Part shown: positions 50,011 through 59,529 of the stretch, in pieces
Numbering within the stretch: the first letter of the stretch is position 1
Layout: every line of letters starts with the position of its first letter
From: Flavobacterium enshiense DK69
GTDB lineage: Bacteria; Bacteroidota; Bacteroidia; Flavobacteriales; Flavobacteriaceae
DNA: 64,000 bases
Assembly (NCBI RefSeq): GCF_000498495.1
Contig: NZ_AVCS01000004.1
Span: forward strand, 233,959 to 297,958
Direction of reading: 5' to 3'
Position numbers and translations under genes: made by a program
Notes under the pieces: model-generated
Databases searched by the model: none
What the model was told of the DNA's origin: nothing
What the model saw: only the letters and a program-made list of their open reading frames with translations

Positions 50011-50901
50011 CTAAATCTTTCCGTTGTACATCGCTTTCACAACACCATCGGAAAGTCCGATCTTAGGCACGTAGATATTTCTTGAACCACTCCACTTCAT
50101 AGCTTTCAAATAAATGCGAAGTGCATGAATGATAACGTCGGCACGGTCAGTATTCAATCCTAATTCAGCAATGCGTTCTTCGTAGCTTAAAGCATTCAGT
50201 TTTTGGTATTCGGCATTCAGATAAATATAGGAAAGCGGTTTCTCCTGTGCTTTACCGGATAATTTAAAAATCTTGTTGATGTTACCGCCGGAACCGATAA
50301 GTGTGATATCTTCGTAAGCTTCCGTTTTGGATTTAATCCATTTCTCAATCTCCTGCCAAACTACATCGTTTACCATATTGTTCAACAAACGCACCGTTCC
50401 GTTTTTAAAGGATTTTGAAGCAACCATTTTTCCTTCTGAGAATAATGAAAACTCGGTACTGCCACCACCAACATCTACATATAAATAGGTTTGGTCAGTT
50501 TTTATAAAGTGATGTAAATCGGAAGAAGCAATGATAGCCGCTTCTTTTTTACCATCGATGATTTCAATTTTAATATCGGCTTTTTTCTTTACGATTTCAG
50601 TAACTTCTTTTCCGTTATATGCTTCACGCATAGCAGAAGTAGCGCACGCCATATAACGTTCTACTTTATATACCTTCATCAGTAATTTAAACGCTTTCAT
50701 GGCATCAATCATTCGGTCGATATTCTCTTCCGAAATTTCTCCGACCGTAAAAGCATCCTGACCTAAACGGATTGGTACACGGATTAGAGCACTTTTATTA
50801 AACTGCGTTTCTTTTCCGGCTTGTTCAACAATATTCATTATCAGCAATCGCATGGCATTGGAACCAATATCAATAGCTGCATATTTTTTAATTGAAATCA
50901 T
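50011..50901 (-). CDS. ppx: Exopolyphosphatase (Ppx/GppA family)
   Basis: 296 residues of the short Ppx/GppA type (ASKHA fold), which removes terminal phosphate from polyphosphate or from pppGpp. Phosphate-binding loop 1 AAIDIGSNAMRLLIMN, the connecting YMACATSAMREAYNG, phosphate loop 2 YLYVDVGGGSTEFSLFS and the adenosine-side ITLIGSGGNINKI are all present. It lacks the C-terminal HD domain of E. coli Ppx, as usual in this phylum. It sits 50 bp after ppk1 in the same operon, giving a synthesis and degradation pair. Confidence 0.92.
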   Translation of the reverse strand: MISIKKYAAIDIGSNAMRLLIMNIVEQAGKETQFNKSALIRVPIRLGQDAFTVGEISEENIDRMIDAMKAFKLLMKVYKVERYMACATSAMREAYNGKEVTEIVKKKADIKIEIIDGKKEAAIIASSDLHHFIKTDQTYLYVDVGGGSTEFSLFSEGKMVASKSFKNGTVRLLNNMVNDVVWQEIEKWIKSKTEAYEDITLIGSGGNINKIFKLSGKAQEKPLSYIYLNAEYQKLNALSYEERIAELGLNTDRADVIIHALRIYLKAMKWSGSRNIYVPKIGLSDGVVKAMYNGKI

Positions 50902-50951
50902 CTTTGTCGATCGGTTATTCGTTAATCAGAAATTAAAAGTTGGTAAAGCAA

Positions 50952-53066
50952 TTATATGTTTTCAGTTACAACTTCTATCTTATCACAATAATACTTATAC
51001 ATTTCCTCTTGGGCACGGAACATTTTCTGATTCGGCTGTTTTCTGTATTTATTATCTAATTTTTCAGAATGCAAACGGGCTTTAACATTAGCTCTCCATC
51101 CTATTTCGAAAGTATCCAACAATTCCTGTTTAACATCTTCGTCGTAAATCGGACAGGTAACTTCAACCCTGGCATCGAGATTTCGGGTCATAAAATCGGC
51201 GGAAGAAATATATATAAGCGGGTTGCCGTCATTTCCGAAAATATACAATCGGGAATGTTCCAGATAATTATCTACAATACTGATAGCTTCAATATTCTCG
51301 CTCATGCCCGGAATACCCGGAATCAGTGAACAGATTCCTCTTATGATTAGTTGTATTTTTACACCGGCCCTGCTAGCTTCATACAATTTATCGATCATTT
51401 TTAGATCAGATAAACTGTTCATTTTCAATTTGATGTAAGCTTCCCTTCCGGCCAATGCATTTAAAATTTCCAGATCGATTAGTTTATAGAACTTGGAACG
51501 GGTATAATGCGGAGAAACCAATAAGTGTTTGTAACGATATACACGATAGTTCACATCGAAGAATTCGAAAATTTTTGAAATATCGCGCATTATCTGCACA
51601 TGACTTGTGAATATGGTAACATCGGTATAAACTTTGGCAGTACTTTCATTGAAATTCCCTGTAGATATTAATCCGTAGCGCTTGATTTTGCCTTCTTCCA
51701 TACGTTCGATGACACAAATCTTGCTATGAACTTTCAGGCCTTTCACTCCAAAGATCAATTCAATTCCTTCCGTTTGCATCATCTCGGCATAGGAAATATT
51801 GCTTGCTTCATCAAAACGGGCCTGTAATTCAATCTGAACAACCACTTTTTTCCCGTTTTTGGCTGCATTGATAAGCGAACTCACGATTTGCGAATTTTTG
51901 GCCAAACGATAAAGCGTTATCTTGATTGAAACCACTTTCGGGTCTAAAGCCGCTTCACGAAGGAACTTAATCACATAAGAAAATGATTGATAAGGTGCAT
52001 TTACCAGATAGTCTTTATGTTTGATTTTTTCAAGGATACTCCCTTCAAGATTCAGCCCGACCACTGGCAACGGAGGATTCTGCTTTTTCAGTAAATCATA
52101 TCGGCCCAGATTTGGGAAATCCATATAATCACGACGATTGTGGTAACGCCCGCCGGGAATTAAACTGTCGGTTGCATCGATTCCCATACGTGTAAGGAAA
52201 AAAGCCAGTGTATCTTTTTCAATGGACTGATCATAAACAAATCGTACCGGCTCTCCTATTCGTCGGTCTTTCACACTCGACGAAATTTTTTCCATGAAAC
52301 TTTTATTTAAATCGGCATCAATATCCAATTCGGCATCACGGGTAATTTTGATCATGTGAGCCGAAATACTTTCGTAATCGAAAATATTGAAAATGTTGTG
52401 CAGATTATATCGGATAACATCATCAAGGAGAATGATGTACTGCTTGTCGGTACTTGACGGAAGTACAACAAAACGATTGATGGTTTTCGGGATTTCAATA
52501 ACTGCATAACGCGTTTCTTTCTTTTGAACTATTTTGGAAAGAATCGTGTTTTGTGATTTTGGCTTCATTACTAGTTTAACTGCCAAATATCCGGAAGTAT
52601 CTTTCAGCAAAGGAAATTCGTCCAAATCATTGAGGATAATAGTAATCAGCTCAGGACTCACCTTTTGAATAAAAAAGTCCTTAATAAAGTTTTGCTGTTC
52701 TTTATTGATTTCGTTTTCGTTGATGATGAAGATGTTCTCTTTCTCCAGCATTTTTTCTATAACGCTCAGAATACGTAAGCTTTCTGATTGCTGTTCGATA
52801 ACGATTTCGGTAATTTCTTTAAGCAATTGTTCAGCAGAAATTCCCCCCAGGATTTTTTCCCCGGAAATACCTTCTGAGTTTAATCTTCGGATTGCAGCAT
52901 AACGGACACGGAAAAATTCATCTAAATTATTAGAAAAGATACCCAAAAAACGCAATCTGTCCAATAATGGAACCGTTTCGTCTGCAGCTTCCTGAAGTAC
53001 TCTTGCGTTAAAGGCTAACCAACTTTTTTCTCTGTCTATATATCTGTTTTCCTGCGTAATGCTCAT
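50952..53066 (-). CDS. ppk1: Polyphosphate kinase 1
   Basis: 704 residues making polyphosphate from ATP at the membrane. N domain with YIDREKSWLAFNARVLQEA; head domain; and two phospholipase-D-like catalytic domains: SIKITLYRLAKNSQIVSSLI, VQIELQARFDE, the autophosphorylated His in GLKVHSKICVIERME, and LISTGNFNESTAKVYTDV; the C domain has IRGICSLIPGIPGMS and NLDARVEVTCPI. I choose ATG 53066, which overlaps the sixA stop as ATGA (53063-53066), rather than an in-frame upstream start inside sixA. Operon order: sixA-ppk1-ppx. Confidence 0.96.
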   Translation of the reverse strand: MSITQENRYIDREKSWLAFNARVLQEAADETVPLLDRLRFLGIFSNNLDEFFRVRYAAIRRLNSEGISGEKILGGISAEQLLKEITEIVIEQQSESLRILSVIEKMLEKENIFIINENEINKEQQNFIKDFFIQKVSPELITIILNDLDEFPLLKDTSGYLAVKLVMKPKSQNTILSKIVQKKETRYAVIEIPKTINRFVVLPSSTDKQYIILLDDVIRYNLHNIFNIFDYESISAHMIKITRDAELDIDADLNKSFMEKISSSVKDRRIGEPVRFVYDQSIEKDTLAFFLTRMGIDATDSLIPGGRYHNRRDYMDFPNLGRYDLLKKQNPPLPVVGLNLEGSILEKIKHKDYLVNAPYQSFSYVIKFLREAALDPKVVSIKITLYRLAKNSQIVSSLINAAKNGKKVVVQIELQARFDEASNISYAEMMQTEGIELIFGVKGLKVHSKICVIERMEEGKIKRYGLISTGNFNESTAKVYTDVTIFTSHVQIMRDISKIFEFFDVNYRVYRYKHLLVSPHYTRSKFYKLIDLEILNALAGREAYIKLKMNSLSDLKMIDKLYEASRAGVKIQLIIRGICSLIPGIPGMSENIEAISIVDNYLEHSRLYIFGNDGNPLIYISSADFMTRNLDARVEVTCPIYDEDVKQELLDTFEIGWRANVKARLHSEKLDNKYRKQPNQKMFRAQEEMYKYYCDKIEVVTENI

Positions 53067-53551
53067 GATTTTAACTGACTCGGAAAAACTGTCTTGACTA
53101 TTTTTCCTCTTTGTATATTTTTCCAATCTTCTTCTTCAAACTTTAAGGAGACAAATCCCGATGTTGGGACATTGTCTATATAGTGATCCCCAAATTTATT
53201 AACAAAATTCGTGATTGCCTCATTATGTCCGAAAAGAATTAAGTTGTCATATTTATTTTCGCAATTTTTTATGGTGTTTTCCAAGCTGCTTTCGTCAAAT
53301 GTATATAAATCCTCTTTATACATTATAGTCTCCAACGGAATGGCAAGATTTTGCGCATAAATCATGGCGGTTTCTTTTGCTCTTCTTGCCGGACTGCTCC
53401 AAACTATGAATGTTTTTGGCAGAAATCGATCTACTGCATGAGAAGTTAAATGTGCATCACCAATACCTCTTTTAGACAAAGGTCTGTCCAAATCTTTCAA
53501 AGGAGCTTTCCAACTGGATTTTGCATGACGAATAAGAATTAAGTTTTTCAT
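53063..53551 (-). CDS. sixA: SixA-like histidine phosphatase
   Basis: 162 residues of the histidine phosphatase (phosphoglycerate mutase) fold. The RHG-like motif reads LILIRHAKSSWKAPLKDLDR, with RPLSKRG next; the second catalytic His is in NLILFGHNEAITNFVNKFG; VWSSPARRAKETAMIYAQ supplies the phosphate-binding Arg. SixA in E. coli dephosphorylates phosphohistidine on phosphocarrier proteins. Here it is the first gene of the operon and its stop overlaps the ppk1 start, so it may act on phosphohistidine chemistry linked to polyphosphate; that link is inference. Confidence 0.9.
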   Translation of the reverse strand: MKNLILIRHAKSSWKAPLKDLDRPLSKRGIGDAHLTSHAVDRFLPKTFIVWSSPARRAKETAMIYAQNLAIPLETIMYKEDLYTFDESSLENTIKNCENKYDNLILFGHNEAITNFVNKFGDHYIDNVPTSGFVSLKFEEEDWKNIQRGKIVKTVFPSQLKS

Positions 53552-53676
53552 AACTAGATATTTATAGTATTATAAAGTAAGTCAAAAAAAACCAAAAAAG
53601 CCAGAGAAGAATTGTCAAATTAATGTTAATTCACGGATAAAAATCCTACTTTCATCGAAAATGCAATCGATTGTTA

Positions 53677-53706
53677 TTGAACCAAGATTTTTATTAAATA
53701 ATTTAG
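53677..53706 (+). promoter_or_regulatory. Promoter of adhesin 1 (TTG-N19-TAATTTAG), kept in copy 2
   Basis: TTG (53677-53679), 19-nt spacer, TAATTTAG (53699-53706). The same arrangement with the same spacer is found at 61690-61719. It predicts a 5' UTR of about 285 nt. Confidence 0.5.
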
Positions 53707-53756
53707 TCTCAGCAAGTTATCGAATTACATTATGTTTCAAATCATCAGGTCGTTGT

Positions 53757-53831
53757 AAATCTTTATACCACATCAAGATTTAAAATAACCCTTCACGCAT
53801 CTTGTATGCGATTCTTATTACACAATAGGAA
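53757..53831 (+). promoter_or_regulatory. Conserved stem-loops in the adhesin 1 leader
   Basis: AAATCTT (53757-53763) pairs with AAGATTT (53775-53781), and TTCTTAT (53812-53818) pairs with ATAGGAA (53825-53831). Both stems can form in the copy-2 leader although the loops differ (tataccacatc versus taataccacaccg; ta-caca versus cgaaaga). Confidence 0.4.
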
Positions 53832-53997
53832 CGTACTTGTGTCTTCACTTTTCCAACAAATTTTTATTGTCGTGTAAATTTTGGTGCAGAATTCTGTTTG
53901 CATACTTTTTTGTAATGCAAATAAAATCTCTGCCTCTAAAATTAGTATGTTTTTTATGTTAACGATTTATTGGATTTTAATCTATAAAGTAATGTCC

Positions 53998-56900
53998 ATG
54001 AAACCAAAAATTACCTTATTAGTGTTATTCTTCCTGATGGGAATTAATAACGTTTTCTCACAGTTTACGCCTCAAAAACCAGACTTACGTTTATGTGGCT
54101 CTGCTCCCAATTACTATGAAGATTACTTTAATTGTACTTCTAATAATTATACGTTGGATCAAGTTTTTGTGAGTCTTACCAATCTTAATGGAGTTCCATT
54201 ATCGAACACAACCTGTACACCGGGGACCAGCCAGCAGATGTATGTTATGTTGAATTACACCTCTAACTCAAGCAGTAACATTTCGCAAACCAGAATTTTT
54301 GCTGACTTATCTATAGATGGAACTGTGATTCCTATTAACGCCTATCTTGGAACAGTGACACCTGGTTCAGGACAACGTCAAATTTACGGCCCCTTCACCT
54401 GGACTTGTGGACAGGAATTGAGATTATGCCGCATTTTAGTAGTTTGGCAAACAAATGGTGCTGTTAATGATCCTGAATTCAGTTCCTACAGTTGTGGTAC
54501 CTATAGCAGATCACAATGTGAATTTTCAAACTGTATGCTTGTGGCGGCACCTTTGGCGGTTGAATACAACTACACCGTTTGTAATCCGGGAAATCAATCC
54601 ACTGTAACTGTACCATTTAACAATGAAACCAGCGGTGGTATTGCTCCTTATAGCTATTTATGGAATTTTGGCGACGGTACTACTTCCACGCAGGAAAATC
54701 CAACTCATGCTTTTGCTTATCCGGGAGGACCTTATACTGTTACATTAACGGTCACCGACTCTAATCTACCAACCAATTTAGTCGGCTCGCAAACACAGAT
54801 CGTTACTATCCCGGGACCGTGTACAATATCTGGGATTGCAACTGCCGTGAGTTGTGCGAATCAGAACAATGGATCTATTGATGTCTCTGTTAGTGGAGGT
54901 ACACCACCCTATTCCTATTCATGGAACGGCGGACAAACAACACAGGACATTTCCGGTTTGTCTTCTGGAACCTATTCAGTTACGGTAACAGATGCTTTTG
55001 GATGTACTAAGACCCGATCATTTACGATTGGAAATGGGGATGCATTAAACCCAGTGATAACAGCTCCAAATGATTTATCTATTGAAGGATGCGGTCCATC
55101 TTCTATCGGATCACAAGGCCGATTAGATTTTTCAGGAACACCTCTTACAATAACCCTTGCCCAGTTTACCGCAGCAGGGGGAACTTATACTGATCAATCA
55201 CCTATAGCTACAATTAGTTATCAGGATGTTGTTTCGGGAAGCTGCCCAACTATAGTTACAAGAACATTTCGATTAACTGATTCTTGTGGCAATGTGGGTT
55301 CCGATACACAGATTTTTACCATCAACGACACGACAGCACCAGTAATCGCAACTTTACCGACACCTTCAACCATAAATTGTCCTGCAGTTCCGCAATTTGC
55401 GCAAGCCTCGGTTACAGACAATTGTGGTCCTGGTTTTACGCTTACTCATAGTGATGCGACTACGCAGGGACAATGTGCCGGCTCTTATTCTGTAACCAGA
55501 ACATGGATCGCTACAGATGCCTGCGGAAACTCATCTACAAAATCACAGACCATAAATGTTCAGGATGTGACCGCGCCGGTAATTGCAGCGCTTCCAGCCA
55601 CATCTACCATTAACTGTCCTGCAGTTCCTCAATTTGCAACAGCTACCGCTAACGATGCTTGTGGATCTGCATTTACACTGACATTTAATGATGTGACAAC
55701 TCCGGGACAATGTGCAGGATCTTATTCAGTTACCAGAACATGGACAGCTACAGATGCCTGTGGACGTTCATCCACAAGATCACAAACCATTAATGTTCGG
55801 GACGTAACTGCGCCAGTTGTGCCTCAAGCTCCTGCAAACGTTACTGTTTCTTGTAGTGGTGATATTCCACCAATGATATCATTAACCGCCAATGATGCCT
55901 GCAGTGGACCGATAACCGTTACGGGGATTGATTCCGTTTCAGCGGGAAGTTGCTCAAGTAACTTTACCGTAACCAGAACATGGACTTTTGTTGATGCTTG
56001 CGGAAACACTTCATCCGTAAATCAGACCATTAATGTAAGAGACACATCTAATCCTGTTTTACCAACTCCACCTGCAAACATTACCGTTTCATGCGGAGCA
56101 GAAGTGCCTCCTATGATTTCATTAACTGCGAGTGACACATGTGCAGGACAAATTACAGCTACAGGAGTTGATACGACTGCACCAGGAAATTGTCCGAATT
56201 CCTATGTCATTACTCGTAGATGGACATTTGCGGATCCTTGCGGAAATTCATCGTCAATATCGCAAACAATCACTGTTCGGGACATAACTGCACCGGTTGT
56301 TCCGCAAGCCCCTGCAAACGTGACTGTTTCTTGTAGTGGTGATATTCCGCCAATGATATCATTAACCGCCAATGATGCCTGCAGCGGACCGATAACCGTG
56401 GCTGGGACTGATGCCGTTACAGCGGGAAGCTGCTCAAGCAGTTTTACCGTAACCAGAACATGGACATTTGTTGATGCTTGTGGAAACACTTCATCCGTAA
56501 ATCAGACCATTAATGTAAGAGACACATCTAATCCTGTTTTACCAACTCCACCTGCAAACATTACCGTTTCCTGTGCGGGAGAAGTACCTCCTATGATTTC
56601 ATTAACAGCAAGTGATACTTGCGCAGGACAAATTACAGTAACGGGAGTTGATATGACTGCACCTGGAAGTTGTCCGAGCTCCTACATTATCACTCGTAGA
56701 TGGACATTTGTTGATCCTTGCGGAAATTCAGCTTCAATATCGCAAACAATCACTGTTCAGGATATAACTGCACCGGTAATTGCGGCTTTACCAGCTCCAA
56801 CAACTATTAACTGTTCAGCTGTTCCCCAATTTGCACAGGCTACAGCAACTGACAATTGCGGTTCTGCTTTCACACTGACATTCAGCGATGTAACTACTCC

Positions 56901-58560
56901 AGGGCAATGTGCAGGTTCTTACTCAGTGATCAGAACATGGACAGCTGCTGATGCTTGCGGAAATTCATCTACTGCTTCACAAACGATAAATGTTCAGGAT
57001 GTAGCACCTCCTGCCGTTCCACAGGCACCTGCTGATGTAACAGTTTCCTGCAGCGGCGATATTCCGCCTATGATTTCATTAACTGCCAACGATGCCTGTA
57101 CCGGACCGATAACCATGGTTGGGACTGATGCCATTACAGCAGGAAGCTGCACAAGCAGTTTTACCGTAACCAGAACATGGACTTTTGTTGATGCTTGTGG
57201 AAATACTTCATCCGTAAATCAGACCATTAATGTAAGAGACTCATCTAATCCTGTTTTACCAACTGCACCGGCAAGCATTACCGTTTCATGTGCAGGAGAA
57301 GTTCCCCCAATGATTTCATTAACCGCTAGTGATACTTGCGCAGGGCAAATTTCAGTAGAGGGAGTTGACACGACTGCACCAGGAAGTTGTCCGAACTCGT
57401 ACATCATTACTCGTACGTGGACATTTGCGGATCCTTGTGGAAATTCAGCGTCATTATCGCAAACAATTACTGTATCAGACCAAACTCCTCCTGCTTTACC
57501 GGAAGTACCGGCCGACTTAACCGTATCCTGCTTATCTGAAGTTCCGGCACCACTTTCATTGACAGCTGTAGACAATTGCACTGGTAATATAACTGTAAAT
57601 AGTGTAGATACTACAGTTCCGGGAGGCTGCCCTAATTCATTTGTAGTTACCAGAACATGGACATTTACCGATGTGTGCCAAAACACATCTACTATGTCTC
57701 AAATAATAACTGTTTTTGATGAAACTCCACCGGCACTAGTGACCAATCTTAGTGAAGTGGTAACAGCACCATGTTCTAGCATTCCAGCTGCTCCTGAACT
57801 TGAATTTTCAGATAGCTGCGGAGGAGAAGTTACAGTTGTATTTGAAGAACACGTGGATCCTAATTCAGAGATTGAAGGTAGTTATGACATAATCAGAACT
57901 TGGACTGTGACCGATATTTGTGGTAATCAAACTGTGGTTTCACAAACTGTACATGTTACTGTTGGCGACACTTTTAGTGCTGATAATCCGGATTTGTGTA
58001 ACAATGACAGTGCATATGCCACATTCAATTTGATGTCACTTCTTCCGCTAGGAACCGAATCTGGAGGTCAATGGGTTGGTGTAAATATACTTGATGCTCT
58101 TATTAACCATGCCAATAACACAATTGATGTAACTCAGCTGCAAACCGGTTATTATACACTCCAATACATCCTTACAACAGCACAATCACCATGTCCTAGA
58201 AAATTAGAATTTTACGTTCATGTGGTTGATGATTGCGGAGTATTGGCTGCGTGTACTATTACCGTGAACAATGGATTCTCTCCAAATAATGATGGTGAAA
58301 ACGATTACCTAATTATCGACGGATTAGAATGTTACCCTGAAAACAATCTTCAGATATACAACAGATGGGGAATTCTGGTATTCGAAAAAAGCGGTTATAA
58401 CAATACAACAGCTGTTTTTGACGGAAAATCTGAAGGAAGAGCTACCCTTAACAAAGGTGAGTTACTACCTGGCGGGACCTATTTTTACATCATGAAATAC
58501 AAAGACAATGAGTCCGGGCAATGGAACGATAAATCTGGATATTTATATTTAAGCAGATAA
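53998..58560 (+). CDS. Large SprB-like surface protein with PKD, SprB and HYR-like repeats, T9SS type B C-terminus
   Basis: 1520 residues from the ATG at 53998, which gives the signal peptide KPKITLLVLFFLMGINNVFS and matches the start kept in the second copy at 62010. Layout: N-terminal domain (about 25-185) with Cys pairs; PKD domain (about 186-261, YLWNFGDGTTSTQENPTHAF); SprB repeat (about 276-346, SGGTPPYSYSWNGGQTTQDI); 12 HYR-like repeats of about 80 residues (about 351-1324, each with C...DACG...); and a gliding-motility-associated type B C-terminal domain (about 1418-1520, FSPNNDGENDYLIIDGLECY). Expected to be exported by T9SS and carried on the cell surface like SprB, functioning in adhesion or gliding. 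Followed by its porP/sprF partner. Confidence 0.9.
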   Translation: MKPKITLLVLFFLMGINNVFSQFTPQKPDLRLCGSAPNYYEDYFNCTSNNYTLDQVFVSLTNLNGVPLSNTTCTPGTSQQMYVMLNYTSNSSSNISQTRIFADLSIDGTVIPINAYLGTVTPGSGQRQIYGPFTWTCGQELRLCRILVVWQTNGAVNDPEFSSYSCGTYSRSQCEFSNCMLVAAPLAVEYNYTVCNPGNQSTVTVPFNNETSGGIAPYSYLWNFGDGTTSTQENPTHAFAYPGGPYTVTLTVTDSNLPTNLVGSQTQIVTIPGPCTISGIATAVSCANQNNGSIDVSVSGGTPPYSYSWNGGQTTQDISGLSSGTYSVTVTDAFGCTKTRSFTIGNGDALNPVITAPNDLSIEGCGPSSIGSQGRLDFSGTPLTITLAQFTAAGGTYTDQSPIATISYQDVVSGSCPTIVTRTFRLTDSCGNVGSDTQIFTINDTTAPVIATLPTPSTINCPAVPQFAQASVTDNCGPGFTLTHSDATTQGQCAGSYSVTRTWIATDACGNSSTKSQTINVQDVTAPVIAALPATSTINCPAVPQFATATANDACGSAFTLTFNDVTTPGQCAGSYSVTRTWTATDACGRSSTRSQTINVRDVTAPVVPQAPANVTVSCSGDIPPMISLTANDACSGPITVTGIDSVSAGSCSSNFTVTRTWTFVDACGNTSSVNQTINVRDTSNPVLPTPPANITVSCGAEVPPMISLTASDTCAGQITATGVDTTAPGNCPNSYVITRRWTFADPCGNSSSISQTITVRDITAPVVPQAPANVTVSCSGDIPPMISLTANDACSGPITVAGTDAVTAGSCSSSFTVTRTWTFVDACGNTSSVNQTINVRDTSNPVLPTPPANITVSCAGEVPPMISLTASDTCAGQITVTGVDMTAPGSCPSSYIITRRWTFVDPCGNSASISQTITVQDITAPVIAALPAPTTINCSAVPQFAQATATDNCGSAFTLTFSDVTTPGQCAGSYSVIRTWTAADACGNSSTASQTINVQDVAPPAVPQAPADVTVSCSGDIPPMISLTANDACTGPITMVGTDAITAGSCTSSFTVTRTWTFVDACGNTSSVNQTINVRDSSNPVLPTAPASITVSCAGEVPPMISLTASDTCAGQISVEGVDTTAPGSCPNSYIITRTWTFADPCGNSASLSQTITVSDQTPPALPEVPADLTVSCLSEVPAPLSLTAVDNCTGNITVNSVDTTVPGGCPNSFVVTRTWTFTDVCQNTSTMSQIITVFDETPPALVTNLSEVVTAPCSSIPAAPELEFSDSCGGEVTVVFEEHVDPNSEIEGSYDIIRTWTVTDICGNQTVVSQTVHVTVGDTFSADNPDLCNNDSAYATFNLMSLLPLGTESGGQWVGVNILDALINHANNTIDVTQLQTGYYTLQYILTTAQSPCPRKLEFYVHVVDDCGVLAACTITVNNGFSPNNDGENDYLIIDGLECYPENNLQIYNRWGILVFEKSGYNNTTAVFDGKSEGRATLNKGELLPGGTYFYIMKYKDNESGQWNDKSGYLYLSR
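55806..57482 (+). repeat. Tandem ~480-bp two-domain DNA repeats inside adhesin 1
   Basis: The pair of HYR-like domains at 55806-56285 is repeated almost unchanged at 56286-56762 and again at 57009-57482, with one different domain (56763-57008) between the second and third. Shared words such as CCTGCAAACGTTACTGTTTC and GATGCCTGCAGTGGACCGAT differ by only a few bases, so the copies are recent or kept alike by conversion. Confidence 0.8.
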
Positions 58561-58609
58561 TTCTCATACTTCTATTAATTATTTACCAAATTAATTTAAA
58601 TTAGTGAAC

Positions 58610-59518
58610 ATGAAGACAAAATTAATAACACTCGTTTTGGGATTAATAGGTATGATGGGGTACGCTCAACAAGACTCACAGTATACACAATACATGTATA
58701 ATACTATTACCATAAATCCTGCATATGCCGGTTCGCGAGAGGTTCTAAGCATCTTTGGCTTATACAGAGCCCAATGGGTTGGTTTGGACGGGGCGCCTAC
58801 AACTGCTGCGTTCTCTGTAAATTCACCCATTAGTGACTCAAGTTTTGGGATTGGATTGTCCGTTGTTAATGATAAAATCGGACCTGCAACTGAAACTAAT
58901 ATATCTGCAGACTTGTCATACTTTATCCAAATGTCTGAGAATTACAAACTGGCATTCGGATTAAAAGGAACAGCAAATCTTTTCAATCTGGATGTAAATA
59001 AGCTGACTATCCAAAATCCGGATGATCCCAGATTTCAAAACCTGGACAACGATTTCAGCCCGAATGTCGGTGCAGGAGTATATCTGTACTCAGACAAATT
59101 CTATGCTGGTTTATCAGTTCCTAACTTTTTCGAAACCAATCATTACAAAGACAACTCAGTTTCGATTACAAAGGAAAAAATGCACTACTATTTCATAACA
59201 GGTTATGTTTTTGATGTTGGAAGCAACTTGAAAATCAAACCTTCAGTACTTATGAAAGCAGCGGAAGGAGCTCCGCTGCAAGGCGATGCTTCTTTAAACT
59301 TTTTGATCTATGACAAACTAACTCTGGGAGCTGCCTACCGATGGGATTCTGCCTGGAGTGCAATGGCCGGATTTCAAATATCAAACTCTCTCTTCATAGG
59401 ATATGCGTATGATATGGAAACTACTGATTTAAAGAATTATAATGACGGGTCCCACGAGATCTTCCTGAGATGGGAATTGTTCAATAATTCTAAAATGTTA
59501 ACTCCTCGTTTCTTCTAA
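58610..59518 (+). CDS. PorP/SprF-family T9SS outer-membrane protein
   Basis: 302 residues from the ATG at 58610 (a GTG two codons earlier is possible). Signal peptide KTKLITLVLGLIGMMGYAQQ; then the family hallmark SQYTQYMYNTITINPAYAGS, RAQWVGLDGAPTTAAFSVNS and a beta-barrel of aromatic-ended strands to LFIGYAYDMETTDL. Proteins of this type help particular T9SS type B substrates such as SprB reach the surface; each large type B adhesin often has its own PorP/SprF next to it, as here (gap about 50 bp). Probably partner of adhesin 1. Confidence 0.93.
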   Translation: MKTKLITLVLGLIGMMGYAQQDSQYTQYMYNTITINPAYAGSREVLSIFGLYRAQWVGLDGAPTTAAFSVNSPISDSSFGIGLSVVNDKIGPATETNISADLSYFIQMSENYKLAFGLKGTANLFNLDVNKLTIQNPDDPRFQNLDNDFSPNVGAGVYLYSDKFYAGLSVPNFFETNHYKDNSVSITKEKMHYYFITGYVFDVGSNLKIKPSVLMKAAEGAPLQGDASLNFLIYDKLTLGAAYRWDSAWSAMAGFQISNSLFIGYAYDMETTDLKNYNDGSHEIFLRWELFNNSKMLTPRFF

Positions 59519-59529
59519 ATTGAACAGTT

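Larger units (their letters stand above)
53620..53997 (+). repeat. Duplicated promoter and leader region, copy 1
   Basis: About 380 bp that align almost end to end (roughly three quarters alike by eye) with 61625-62009, in front of the second adhesin gene. Shared landmarks in order: TGTTAATTCACGGATAAAA, CGAAAATGCA, AAGATTTTTATTAAATA, TTATCGAATTACATT, GGTCGTTGTAAATCTT, ATACCACA, CTTCACTTTTCCA, TGTAAATTTTGG, AAAATTAGT, CGATTTA and TGTCCATGAAACC. No ORF. Confidence 0.75.

Noticed and set aside
55221..57686. Several minus-strand open frames of 60-155 codons
   Set aside because: They are antisense shadows of the Thr/Pro-rich repeats of adhesin 1 and recur only because the DNA repeats.
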